From positions 1,218,001 to 1,282,000 of the forward strand of contig NZ_RQHK01000002.1 of NCBI RefSeq assembly GCF_004770475.1: a stretch of DNA of 64,000 bases. Direction: 5' to 3'. The notes beneath the pieces were generated by a model. It was not told the origin of the DNA. It did not search any database and was given only the letters and a program-made list of their open reading frames with translations. Positions 26,210 to 34,444 of the stretch are shown piece by piece; positions within the stretch are counted from its first letter, which is position 1, and each line of letters begins with the position of its first letter. The position numbers and the translations under genes were made by a program. The DNA is from Leptospira mtsangambouensis. Lineage in GTDB: Bacteria; Spirochaetota; Leptospiria; Leptospirales; Leptospiraceae.

Positions 26210-27504
26210 GAATTGATCCTATTTACTTTCCAAGGTTCTGATAATAATATTCTTCCTGACCATCCGGGAATATAGGAAGAACTCACAAGAGTCATTCCTT
26301 CTTGGTGAATTTGAAAATGAATTCCTTTTCCTGGATTATAAATACCATGTGGATGCATCTGAGGAACATGCATTGTAACCTGGGCAACATAATTTCCTAC
26401 AGGCAAAAAGATTCCAGGAATTGTTATACTTGCGGAATACACACCTGGCTCATGTTGGTCTCGAACCTCTTCATTTCGATCGCCAATACAGCTAAACAAA
26501 ACGGTCTCCCCGTCCTTTAAAATCCTTAAATCTACAACTAAATTGGAAATCCTTCCAGTTACCTTGTAGGTTAAATTAAACTGAAAAGGTTTATCAAAAG
26601 GTTGGAGATTCTCTTTATCTAAGGTAACAATTCCAAAAGATAAAATCTGATGGTTGATATCTTTTTCAATTGGGAAAGTGATGTTTGGCTCTCTAGTAGC
26701 ATTTTGCATCATTTCTGATTTTAAATCCTCTAGATACAAGGAAATGGCCGATGAAGTATCACCATCAAATTTCACCCTACCACCATCTAAGAGAATAGAA
26801 CGATTACAAAGTGTACTAATTGCATCCATACTATGACTTACAAATATAACAAGCCGACCTTGGTCTTTACTGACACTATCCATCTTACCCAAACATTTTT
26901 TTTGGAAGACAGCATCTCCTACAGCGAGAACTTCATCAACGACCATGATATCCGGTTCTAAATGTGCTGCGACAGCAAAAGCTAAACGAACATACATTCC
27001 ACTAGAATACCGTTTCACTGGTGTATCAATGAAATCTTCAACGCCGGCGAAATCGACAATTTCATCAAATTTTCGTAAAATTTCGTCCTTTCGCATTCCA
27101 AGTATAGCGCCGTTTAGAAATACATTCTCTCTACCTGTCAATTCAGGATGGAAACCCGTACCAACTTCAAGCAAACTAGCCATTCGACCATTGATCCGGA
27201 TTCGTCCTTCACTTGGAGTTGTAATCCTAGATAATATTTTTAATAATGTTGATTTACCAGCACCATTACGCCCAATGATTCCGACCCGTTCTCCCTTTTG
27301 AAATTCAAGATTGATATCTGAAAGAGCTTGAAAGTTATTTCCAACCAAACGATCGTTTTTTTGGCCAATCTTTGCATTGGGATCATCTAACCCTCTCCAT
27401 CTTGCCCAAGCTGATTGTAAATCTTGAAAAAGAGTACCGTGATTTATGGAACCTAGTTGATACGTTTTGCTTAGTCCCTCTACAGAAATAGCATACTGGT
27501 TCAT
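26206..27504 (-). CDS. wzt: O-antigen ABC exporter ATPase with C-terminal glycan-binding domain (Wzt)
   Basis: 432 aa. Residues 1-245 are an ABC ATPase: Walker A GIIGRNGAGKST (about 75-86), signature YSSGMYVRLAFAV, Walker B IMVVDEVLAVGD, and the switch His in FVSHSMD. Residues about 265-430 form a beta-rich domain like the Wzt C-terminal domain that reads the non-reducing end of the finished polymer. It energises export of lipid-linked O-antigen across the inner membrane with Wzm. The extra domain suggests that chain length is set by a terminal modification, and methyltransferases in the operon are candidates (inference). Confidence 0.92.
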   Translation of the reverse strand: MNQYAISVEGLSKTYQLGSINHGTLFQDLQSAWARWRGLDDPNAKIGQKNDRLVGNNFQALSDINLEFQKGERVGIIGRNGAGKSTLLKILSRITTPSEGRIRINGRMASLLEVGTGFHPELTGRENVFLNGAILGMRKDEILRKFDEIVDFAGVEDFIDTPVKRYSSGMYVRLAFAVAAHLEPDIMVVDEVLAVGDAVFQKKCLGKMDSVSKDQGRLVIFVSHSMDAISTLCNRSILLDGGRVKFDGDTSSAISLYLEDLKSEMMQNATREPNITFPIEKDINHQILSFGIVTLDKENLQPFDKPFQFNLTYKVTGRISNLVVDLRILKDGETVLFSCIGDRNEEVRDQHEPGVYSASITIPGIFLPVGNYVAQVTMHVPQMHPHGIYNPGKGIHFQIHQEGMTLVSSSYIPGWSGRILLSEPWKVNRINS

Positions 27505-28343
27505 ATAGTATCCATAAAATTCTTTTCAACTTTATTAAAAGTGATCATCCCTAAGAGTAAAAACAGGAATGTTACCAACCAACCTGCCCCCCAGTGATAC
27601 CACTGGATGGATAAAACACCGAATAAAGAATATCGAAACACTTCAATATTAGAGCTAATTGGATTCAACATATATAAATCCAGATATTTTACAGGAACCA
27701 TAGACACAGGATAGATTACTGGAGACGCATACATCATAAGCGAAATTCCAAAACTCAATGCAAAAACTAAATCTCGATACTTAGTTGTATAGGAGGACAA
27801 AAAAATTCCAAACCCAAGTGCAAACAAACCAACTTGTAAAAAAACAAGAGGAATCAGAACAAAAAAATTAAAAAAAGAATTCCAGTTCAGATAAGAAGAC
27901 CCACCCAATGCGAAATAAAAAACACCGAGCAGAGCCACCTGTAAGAAAAGTTTTAAGTATGTAATCAATACCGTTGATATTGGAACAATCATTCTTGGGA
28001 AAAAAACCTTCCCAAATAATCCAGAATTATTTAAAAAAGTATTCGATGTTTTAGTCAACGCTTCTGAAAAAAAACTCCATAAAGTAGAAGCAGATAAATA
28101 AAATAAAAATGGATGAATCCCATCTGTAGAAATATTGGCAATATTACTAAAAATAATCGTCATTGTTAATGAAGTAAAAATAGGTTGGATAATATACCAG
28201 AGTGGACCAAGAACTGTCTGCTTATAGAAAGCAACGAAATCTCTTTTCACTAAGAGCCATAAAAGATCTCGGTATTCATATATACCTACTATATCGATTT
28301 TGTACCACTTTGATTCGTTTGTTATTTCTATTTCTTTCATCAA
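27501..28343 (-). CDS. wzm: O-antigen ABC exporter permease (Wzm)
   Basis: 280 aa inner-membrane protein of the ABC-2 type. A cytoplasmic N-terminus (YRDLLWLLVKRDFVAFYKQT) is followed by about six hydrophobic segments between residues 45 and 275. The LGPLWYIIQPIF and ASPVIYPVSMVP stretches are typical of polysaccharide-export permeases. It pairs with Wzt, which overlaps it by 4 bp, so this locus uses the ABC-dependent rather than the Wzx/Wzy route. No wzy or wzx candidate is present in the window. Confidence 0.9.
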   Translation of the reverse strand: MMKEIEITNESKWYKIDIVGIYEYRDLLWLLVKRDFVAFYKQTVLGPLWYIIQPIFTSLTMTIIFSNIANISTDGIHPFLFYLSASTLWSFFSEALTKTSNTFLNNSGLFGKVFFPRMIVPISTVLITYLKLFLQVALLGVFYFALGGSSYLNWNSFFNFFVLIPLVFLQVGLFALGFGIFLSSYTTKYRDLVFALSFGISLMMYASPVIYPVSMVPVKYLDLYMLNPISSNIEVFRYSLFGVLSIQWYHWGAGWLVTFLFLLLGMITFNKVEKNFMDTI

Positions 28344-28348
28344 TTACT

Positions 28349-29359
28349 TTATATCACCTTTGAAACCAAAGGCTCCCCATTAAAAAAACGAACCACCTCT
28401 TCTGCAGCCTCTCTCTCCATGTCTGCTCTACAATCATTAGAACATGAACCCATATGTTGTGTTAAAATAACATTTTCAAACTCTTTCAAAGCACCAAAAT
28501 AGGGCTCTTCATCAAATACATCTAAAGCTGCTCCAGCTAATCCCTTTGATTTTAGAACTTGGTATAAATCGCTTTCGTTGACGATCCCTCCCCTAGCCGT
28601 ATTGATCAAAAAGGCAGAAGATTTCATTTGATTTAGAAGTCCCAGATGAAACATATTCATTGTACTTTCCGAAAGAGGGACATGTATTGTAAGAATATCT
28701 GAGTTTTGAACTAGATCGACCAATTCTACTTGTCTGATCTTTACTTTACCCCAGTTTTTACCAAGTCTGGAATTCATTGAATACATTCCATCAGCCAATC
28801 TTTGTAATTCTTCAATATCTTTGCTTTTATCAACTAAATCGCAGATTAGGATTTCCTTAGGAAGAAATCCAATCAAATGGGAGGCAACACGTTTCCCTAT
28901 TCGACCAAACCCCAAGATCCCAATACTAGAACCGCCAATACGATTACCATATGGTCTTGTCCACAATCCTTTTCGAATTTCACGATCAGCAAAGGAAACT
29001 TGCCTCATTAAATCCACCATCAGACCAATAGCCAATTCGGAAACAGCAGGTGATACTGCATCGGGAGTGTATGCAACTGATATAGATTTTTTTGCGCATA
29101 GGTCTAAGGGAACGCTATCAAGCCCAACACCAACACGAGAAATCAATTTCAATTGGGAAGTTTTTTCGACGAGAGGTGTTAGGTCTTCTGTTCCAGCAAT
29201 CAGTGCATCAAAATTTTCAGCATTTTCTAAAACCTCACTAGGTTTCATTTTTCTTTCTAAGGGATTGATCACCACATGATGGCCATTGGAAAGTAAGTGA
29301 TCGATTGCTTGTTTATCAGAACGACAAAAGGGATATGTGGAAACAAAAACATTAGCCAC
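28349..29359 (-). CDS. D-isomer-specific 2-hydroxyacid dehydrogenase
   Basis: 336 aa NAD-dependent dehydrogenase of the SerA/PdxB superfamily. The NAD loop is GILGFGRIGKRV, and the catalytic triad is visible: Arg in NTARGGIVNE, Glu in DVFDEEPY and His in LTQHMGS. The family oxidises D-2-hydroxyacids such as 3-phosphoglycerate. An insertion after the NAD loop (about 185-205, with GMYSMNSRLGKNW) separates it from standard SerA. The ACT domain of many SerA proteins is absent. Its role in an O-antigen operon is unknown; a hydroxyacid substituent such as a lactyl or glyceryl group is one possibility (inference). Confidence 0.82.
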   Translation of the reverse strand: MANVFVSTYPFCRSDKQAIDHLLSNGHHVVINPLERKMKPSEVLENAENFDALIAGTEDLTPLVEKTSQLKLISRVGVGLDSVPLDLCAKKSISVAYTPDAVSPAVSELAIGLMVDLMRQVSFADREIRKGLWTRPYGNRIGGSSIGILGFGRIGKRVASHLIGFLPKEILICDLVDKSKDIEELQRLADGMYSMNSRLGKNWGKVKIRQVELVDLVQNSDILTIHVPLSESTMNMFHLGLLNQMKSSAFLINTARGGIVNESDLYQVLKSKGLAGAALDVFDEEPYFGALKEFENVILTQHMGSCSNDCRADMEREAAEEVVRFFNGEPLVSKVI

Positions 29360-29366
29360 TGGTTAC

Positions 29367-30317
29367 TTATCCTCTATGTTGCTTTACGAAATCTTCATAA
29401 GCTCGTTTGATTCCTTCTTTGAGTTCGATCTCATGTTTCCATCCCATTCGATGAAGTTTAGAAACATCTAATAATTTCCTTGGCGTCCCATCAGGTTTTG
29501 TTAAATCGAAGTTTAATTTCCCTGCATATCCAATCACTTCTTGGATTGTTTCTGCCAATTCACGAATGCTCACTTCGATCCCAGAACCAATATTTACATG
29601 TTCTCCACCTTTTGGATCACTAGACACATCATAATTCTCCATTAAAAACATGCAGGCTCTAGCCATGTCATCAGAGAACAAAAACTCACGAAGAGGTTTG
29701 CCTGTTCCCCAGATTACAACTTCAGGAGAATTCTGAACTTTTGCTTCGTGAATTCTTCTTATCAGTGCAGGTAAAACATGTGAATTCTCTGGATGATAAT
29801 TGTCTCCAGGACCATAAAGATTGGTTGGCATCACTGAAATGAAGTTTGTACCATATTGACGGTTATAACTCTGACACATCACAATTCCGGCAATCTTTGC
29901 CACCGAATATGGCTCGTTTGTTGGTTCTAACTTACCATCGAGCAACTGACCTTCATCCATTGGCTGTTTGGCGAACTTTGGATAAATACAAGAGGAACCA
30001 AGAAAACACATCTTTTTTGTTCCAAATCGATATGCAGCATCAATTATGTTATTTTGAATTTGTAAATTCGAGAAAATAAACTCTGCAGGATAAGTATTGT
30101 TAGCATGAATTCCACCAACTTTAGCAGCTGCTAAAAAAACATATTCTGGCCTTTCTGCTTTAAAATAATCAATGACTGCATCTTGGTTTGTTAGATCAAG
30201 TTCAGAATGTGACTTTCCGATTACATTCGTAAACCCAGCCTCTTTCAAAACTTTAACTAAAGCAGAACCAACTAATCCTCTATGGCCTGCAATGTAGATT
30301 TTTGCATCTTTCTTCAA
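29367..30317 (-). CDS. fcl: GDP-L-fucose synthase-like epimerase/reductase
   Basis: 316 aa extended SDR closely matching Fcl/WcaG: NADP loop [30 protein letters not shown]-x3-K in [24 protein letters not shown] and [16 protein letters not shown]. Fcl epimerises and reduces GDP-4-keto-6-deoxy-mannose to GDP-L-fucose. No GMD (GDP-mannose 4,6-dehydratase) gene is seen in the window, so GMD must lie elsewhere. Alternatively the enzyme may act on a keto-heptose, as Fcl-like reductases do in Campylobacter heptose pathways (inference). It is the first biosynthetic gene after the regulator, 37 bp downstream of it. Confidence 0.88.
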   Translation of the reverse strand: MKKDAKIYIAGHRGLVGSALVKVLKEAGFTNVIGKSHSELDLTNQDAVIDYFKAERPEYVFLAAAKVGGIHANNTYPAEFIFSNLQIQNNIIDAAYRFGTKKMCFLGSSCIYPKFAKQPMDEGQLLDGKLEPTNEPYSVAKIAGIVMCQSYNRQYGTNFISVMPTNLYGPGDNYHPENSHVLPALIRRIHEAKVQNSPEVVIWGTGKPLREFLFSDDMARACMFLMENYDVSSDPKGGEHVNIGSGIEVSIRELAETIQEVIGYAGKLNFDLTKPDGTPRKLLDVSKLHRMGWKHEIELKEGIKRAYEDFVKQHRG

Positions 30318-30354
30318 GTGATACTCCCTTTAAATTTTTTATAATAAGAACTTA

Positions 30355-30696
30355 CTAAATCCCATTGGTAACACGGGAATAACCTAACTTTTCTATTTCG
30401 GCTTTTAAAGCCTCATATTCTCTTTTCTTAATTTCATAAAAATGCAAAGTAAGTCTCGCTTTTTCTTCAATTCCACTCGGCGTAAGCAAATAGGTGTAGG
30501 CCATCTTGTTTTTATTATTTCGAAAGTTATTCATTTTGATAAGACCTTTATCCAAAAAGGCTTTCAAAATATAATTCACCTTACCTAAACTAAGACCTAA
30601 AACATCAGAGGCATCCCTTTGCGATAAATGAGGATTTTCCTCAAGCAATTGCAAAAGTTTTAGGTGGTGGTCATTGTATTGGAAATTTTCTTTCAT
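30355..30696 (-). CDS. MarR-family (EPS-associated) winged-helix transcriptional regulator
   Basis: 113 aa regulator. A winged helix is seen in [22 protein letters not shown] followed by [18 protein letters not shown] wing residues (about 23-65). The C-terminal coiled region is [14 protein letters not shown]. This size and pattern match the MarR-type regulators at the head of exopolysaccharide loci. A TTG start at 30777 would add 27 residues, but it overlaps the probable -10 region, so I prefer the ATG at 30696. It is the first gene of the O-antigen unit, and two palindromes upstream (30783-30828) are likely its own operators. Confidence 0.8.
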   Translation of the reverse strand: MKENFQYNDHHLKLLQLLEENPHLSQRDASDVLGLSLGKVNYILKAFLDKGLIKMNNFRNNKNKMAYTYLLTPSGIEEKARLTLHFYEIKKREYEALKAEIEKLGYSRVTNGI

Positions 30697-30782
30697 GAAA
30701 GGAAATGTTCCCGAACGGGGAGCTTCGATGACTTTCGGTAGGCATAGCTTCGCCCCCTGAGTCCCATAATTTATCAAAATGT

Positions 30783-30797
30783 GTTCAGTCTTTGAAC
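30783..30797. promoter_or_regulatory. Operator-like palindrome 1 (GTTCA-N5-TGAAC)
   Basis: A 15-bp inverted repeat, GTTCA GTCTT TGAAC. It lies between a TTGACC -35-like hexamer (30800-30805, minus strand) and an AT-rich GATAAATTAT stretch that could act as -10 for the regulator. A protein bound here would block the leftward O-antigen promoter. The binding factor is probably the MarR-type product next to it (inference). Confidence 0.5.
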
Positions 30798-30813
30798 GAG
30801 GTCAAGAAAAAAT

Positions 30814-30828
30814 GTTCATTCAATGAAC
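30814..30828. promoter_or_regulatory. Operator-like palindrome 2 (GTTCA-N5-TGAAC)
   Basis: GTTCA TTCAA TGAAC, with arms extended to seven bases (GTTCATT/AATGAAC). It has the same half-sites and spacing as palindrome 1, and the centres are 31 bp apart, about three helical turns. It flanks the TTGACC hexamer on its upstream side, so the two sites bracket the -35 region of the leftward promoter. Confidence 0.5.
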
Positions 30829-30837
30829 AAGAATCTT

Positions 30838-30857
30838 AGGATTTGAACTAAAATCCT
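30838..30857. promoter_or_regulatory. Inverted repeat AGGATTT-N6-AAATCCT
   Basis: Perfect 7-bp arms with a GAACTA spacer, 42 bp before the ATG of the rightward acyltransferase gene. It differs in sequence from the two GTTCA palindromes. It could be an operator for the rightward promoter or a hairpin in its leader. There is no U-run on either side, so a terminator is unlikely. Confidence 0.3.
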
Positions 30858-30898
30858 GTGGACTTTCCCACTCCTCAAAATAGATTCGACCATTACCG

Positions 30899-32917
30899 AT
30901 GTACAGGAAGGAACTCGATGGACTCAGAGCCATCGCCATTATCGCTGTTATACTCAACCACATAAAACAAGGGTTATGCCTAAATGGATATTTGGGTGTG
31001 GATATGTTCTTTGTTTTATCAGGATTTGTGATCACAAAATCCCTCATCGAAAGAGAGAAAATGGATTTTTTCCCATTTTTAAAAGACTTTTGGAAAAGAA
31101 GAGTCAAACGTTTGTTTCCCGCTTTGTTTGCAGTCGTAACCTTCACAATATTTACTACATTTCTCTTCTCATCTCACGAATCTCACCACACCACAATGAG
31201 CATTGAAACAGGACTCAGTTCATTGATTGGAATTGGAAATTTGTACTTAGCCAATATGGCAACAGACTATTTTAGCACCACAGCGGAACTCAATGCCTTC
31301 ACCCATACATGGTCTCTTGGTGTAGAAGAACAGTTCTATCTTCTGTTTCCTCTTTTGTTTTGGGGACTATTACAAAAAGGAGATAAGAAAAAAACTTTTG
31401 TATTGGTTCTAAGTATCTTAACCACACTATCCGTTTTATTTTTTTTAAAGAACTTTGAAAAACACCCTATCAAAGTTTTTTATTTGGTCCACAGTCGGTT
31501 TTGGGAATTGAGTTTAGGTTCCCTCGTTTTTTTAGCTTCGAATCGACTGGAGGTGATGAATCATTCATTTCGACAAACAGTCGCTAGATTATCCTATTTT
31601 TTACTTCCGATCTTTTTATCCTTACTTATCGTTCTATTATTTGATTCGAAATACCCTAATCTTTCAGAAAAATATTATAATATCCTTATCGTTCTCCTAA
31701 CGGCAGGTATTCTCTTATTTTTAGATTCAAATAGTTCTGTTGTAAAACTTTTGCAGTGGAAACCCATCACCTTTATTGGTATATTATCTTATTCATTGTA
31801 TTTGTGGCACTGGCCAATCATTACTTTTTTTCGTTGGACTTTTGGGATCAAAAACCATCTAATTCCTCTTATTCTCATCCTTTGTTTCTGTTTTTCTTAT
31901 TTATCCTATCGTATGATAGAATCTCCATTAAGATATTCGGAATGGAGATGGAAGTGGCTTAACAAAGCACGTTCTTTATCTCCAACTACCCTTTCCATTT
32001 CCACGGCAATTTTATTTATCATCTTAATTCGAGTTATTCTTTATCCATTTTATTTGAATGGATCTTTTTATCTTGGCACACCTGCCAAATTAAAATCTAA
32101 AGGTGTGCATAATTTATTAAGTCCAGTCATCTACCAATCTGAAACTTGGGATCCACAAAATTGTGTTTTGGCAAACAACAAAGATTTAGGCAAAAATATC
32201 ACATCAGAAAATTGTTCCTTTGGGAAACAATTCAAATCCAAACAAAAATATTTAGTGTTAGGAAATTCATATAGTGCTGCACAAGTTTATATGTTCCAAG
32301 TGCTCCCAGAAAACCATTCAATGGTAACCATTACTTCTAGTTTAGGAAGTTTTCCTGCGCCAAACTTAACGTTTGCAAACAACTGGGAAAAAACCAATCG
32401 ATATTACTGGAATGAAGTAGTCCCCAAGTTAACGGCGGAATTGAAAGAAAATGATGGGATTCTGATGGTTTATGATCTATCTAGTGTCATATCCGAAGAA
32501 GAAAAAATGAATCTTTTTATAAGTGAACTGAGTCAATTTGTATCAACATTCAAAAACAAAAAAATCAATGTGATCTTTCAACATACAATCCCATTGATGA
32601 GAGAATCCAATTGTAATCCCGATTTAGCACAAAAACAATGGTGGCATAAATTTCAAGAACCACCTTGTTTGTATTTTTCTAAAGAAGAAACTTTAAACCG
32701 GAGACGGCCATTCCATGACAAATTGATCAATCTAAAAAAGGAACATTCCAATTTTTATGTTCTCGATTTAATGGATGTCTTTTGCCCAGAAAAAGAATGC
32801 CAATTCGTAAACAAAAAGGGAGAGTTTTTATACAGAGACGAATATTCCCATCCAAGCATTGAAGCAAGTATTTTAGCAAAAACATCTCTCTGGCAGGTCA
32901 TTCAAAAAATAAATTAA
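30899..32917 (+). CDS. OafA-type membrane acyltransferase with C-terminal SGNH domain
   Basis: 672 aa. The N-terminal acyltransferase_3 domain (1-380) has YRKELDGLRAIAI at the start and about ten hydrophobic segments. The C-terminal periplasmic domain (about 400-672) has SGNH-like blocks GNSYSAAQ and DEYSHPS. OafA/OatA-type proteins move acyl groups across the membrane and place them on O-antigen or peptidoglycan sugars. The usual GDSH of block I reads GNSYS here. It is divergent from the O-antigen operon and shares its control region, so O-acetylation of the same polymer is a reasonable inference. The ATG start opens directly on the family motif. Confidence 0.88.
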   Translation: MYRKELDGLRAIAIIAVILNHIKQGLCLNGYLGVDMFFVLSGFVITKSLIEREKMDFFPFLKDFWKRRVKRLFPALFAVVTFTIFTTFLFSSHESHHTTMSIETGLSSLIGIGNLYLANMATDYFSTTAELNAFTHTWSLGVEEQFYLLFPLLFWGLLQKGDKKKTFVLVLSILTTLSVLFFLKNFEKHPIKVFYLVHSRFWELSLGSLVFLASNRLEVMNHSFRQTVARLSYFLLPIFLSLLIVLLFDSKYPNLSEKYYNILIVLLTAGILLFLDSNSSVVKLLQWKPITFIGILSYSLYLWHWPIITFFRWTFGIKNHLIPLILILCFCFSYLSYRMIESPLRYSEWRWKWLNKARSLSPTTLSISTAILFIILIRVILYPFYLNGSFYLGTPAKLKSKGVHNLLSPVIYQSETWDPQNCVLANNKDLGKNITSENCSFGKQFKSKQKYLVLGNSYSAAQVYMFQVLPENHSMVTITSSLGSFPAPNLTFANNWEKTNRYYWNEVVPKLTAELKENDGILMVYDLSSVISEEEKMNLFISELSQFVSTFKNKKINVIFQHTIPLMRESNCNPDLAQKQWWHKFQEPPCLYFSKEETLNRRRPFHDKLINLKKEHSNFYVLDLMDVFCPEKECQFVNKKGEFLYRDEYSHPSIEASILAKTSLWQVIQKIN

Positions 32918-33093
32918 GATACTCTATCCTTAGAAAATTCTATCTTAAATTCCTACAGTAACCAACAAAATCAATCCAACGAAAAACCAAAGTAAAAGAA
33001 TCACAAAGAAAAATTGACCACCGATCGGACTATTTTCAAAATTCTAATAAAAACAAACTGAACAAATCGGTATCAAAACAATCTAGTTTCCAA

Positions 33094-33122
33094 TTGACTT
33101 TTATTGCTTAGACCAAGATACC
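33094..33122 (+). promoter_or_regulatory. Weak promoter candidate for the PlsC-like gene
   Basis: TTGACT (33094-33099), a 17-bp spacer and GATACC (33117-33122), which is only a partial -10 match. If used, transcription would start at or next to the ATG at 33130, giving a leaderless message; no ribosome-binding site is seen there. The rest of the 212-bp gap (32918-33129) shows only a weak AT-rich inverted repeat, TTAAGATA/TATCTTAA, at 32914-32948. Confidence 0.2.
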
Positions 33123-33129
33123 TATCTGA

Positions 33130-34254
33130 ATGAAACCCAAAAAACGAACGCTCGCATATGATTTCCTAATCAAATTAGTGAGTTTGGCCAAAGGAACAGT
33201 TTTCCATTCCATAGAAGAAAATTTTTCATGCGTAGAAGAACATTTGGAATCACCATACCCTACCGCCTTACTTTGTAATCATGTTTCCGAAGCAGATGTT
33301 GTCTCTCTTTCGATGGTTTATCCAAGGTTAAGCCCCAAAATCAAAATGATCATTCCAGCAAGGGAGGATATTTTGTTACCTGGGTTTTTACAAAAGGAAT
33401 TTCGCTCAAAGGGAATTTTAAAATGGGTTTTTAAGTTTATCGATGCTACCAAAATCATTCCTTTTTTATTACGTTATATTGGGGCAGTTCCCATAAAACG
33501 CCCGTTCCGTGACAATGCCAGAGAACTCATCAAATCAGGAGAACTTCGAGACAAAGTAGACAGCGAATGGACAGACCTTGTTGCTCATATCAAAAAAGGA
33601 AGAAACTTGTTTATGTTTCCAGAAGGAACCTACAGCCATGACGGTTTTTTAAACCAAGTCAAACGCGGAGCCTACTACATCAAATCCAAAATTGACAAAC
33701 TTCATTTTAATAGTTTTACGCTCACTTACGACCACCTTTCCTATCAAAAAACAAAGTTATACATAAAATACGGAAAACCTTTTGAAATTCATAAAGAACT
33801 TCCAGCTGACCAAGTTGTGAAATTAGTAGCAGAAAAATTGGGGAAAAACTACACAGTAACACTTGGAAACCTAACATCATTTATCTTATTAAAATTTGGA
33901 AAAGAAACAAAAATCAAAAAACACCAATTTATAGAACTCATCCTCAAACTCAAAAAACAAATCGAATCAACGTTTCCTGAAATCACAATTGCTTCCGAAT
34001 TAAAAAAAGAAACAATTCAAATCCAATTGGAATCAATTTTCTCCAAACTAAAAACTATCAATCTCATTGATTGGGAAGAAGAAACCATCCATACCAAAGA
34101 GATTCTCTATCATATTCCAAAATCAATACACAATTTAAAAAAATCGAATATAGTCATGTATCATAGAAATCAACTCACAGCCCACCTGCAACATTTAGAA
34201 GATGTCTGGAATGGGATTTTTACAAACCAAGGAGCTACAAATGAAACCACTTAA
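33130..34254 (+). CDS. PlsC-like 1-acyl-sn-glycerol-3-phosphate acyltransferase family protein
   Basis: 374 aa. The acyltransferase domain (about 35-235) has the catalytic H-x4-D in CNHVSEADV, GAVPIKRPF, and the substrate motif FPEGTYSHDG. Such enzymes transfer acyl chains to lysophosphatidic acid or related lipids at the inner membrane. The remaining 130 residues are Lys- and Ile-rich and match no domain I recognise. No Shine-Dalgarno is visible before the ATG. A TTGACT/GATACC pair ending 8 bp upstream hints at a very short leader. It overlaps the following lipoprotein gene by 14 bp. Confidence 0.8.
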   Translation: MKPKKRTLAYDFLIKLVSLAKGTVFHSIEENFSCVEEHLESPYPTALLCNHVSEADVVSLSMVYPRLSPKIKMIIPAREDILLPGFLQKEFRSKGILKWVFKFIDATKIIPFLLRYIGAVPIKRPFRDNARELIKSGELRDKVDSEWTDLVAHIKKGRNLFMFPEGTYSHDGFLNQVKRGAYYIKSKIDKLHFNSFTLTYDHLSYQKTKLYIKYGKPFEIHKELPADQVVKLVAEKLGKNYTVTLGNLTSFILLKFGKETKIKKHQFIELILKLKKQIESTFPEITIASELKKETIQIQLESIFSKLKTINLIDWEEETIHTKEILYHIPKSIHNLKKSNIVMYHRNQLTAHLQHLEDVWNGIFTNQGATNETT

Positions 34255-34435
34255 ACCCATACGCATTGTTTTATTATTTTCTTTCTTTTTTGTTGGTTGT
34301 GGGACTATCTCTCGCGGTTGTGCCAAATATTTTGGTTATGATGAGGTTTGTGTGGACGGAGTCAAATACATTCAGTTCACTTCCGGTGCGAGTGTAAAAT
34401 ACAATCCAGATGGAACGATTGCCACTTGCCGTTAA
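34241..34435 (+). CDS. Small predicted lipoprotein
   Basis: 64 aa protein of unknown function. A positively charged start (MKPLKPIR) is followed by a hydrophobic stretch and an FFVGC lipobox. The mature part is about 45 residues with three more cysteines (RGCAKYF, EVCVDG, ATCR), which may form disulfides. It starts with ATG preceded by AAGGAG, inside the 3' end of the acyltransferase gene. A longer frame from 34202 exists, but that would lose the signal peptide. The stop lies 9 bp from the convergent RNA methyltransferase stop, leaving no room for a separate terminator. Confidence 0.7.
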   Translation: MKPLKPIRIVLLFSFFFVGCGTISRGCAKYFGYDEVCVDGVKYIQFTSGASVKYNPDGTIATCR

Positions 34436-34444
34436 AAGGACCAA

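Noticed and set aside
28821..29279. Long open frame on the plus strand (152 codons)
   Set aside because: It is antisense to the 2-hydroxyacid dehydrogenase, has no recognisable domain, and the minus frame has an intact catalytic triad.
30697..30777. Extended regulator start at TTG 30777
   Set aside because: It overlaps the probable -10 region and lengthens the protein beyond similar regulators; the ATG at 30696 fits better.
30783..30828. GTTCA-N5-TGAAC sites as SOS boxes
   Set aside because: Half-site order is the reverse of the GAAC-N4-GTTC LexA box and spacing differs; no SOS gene is adjacent.
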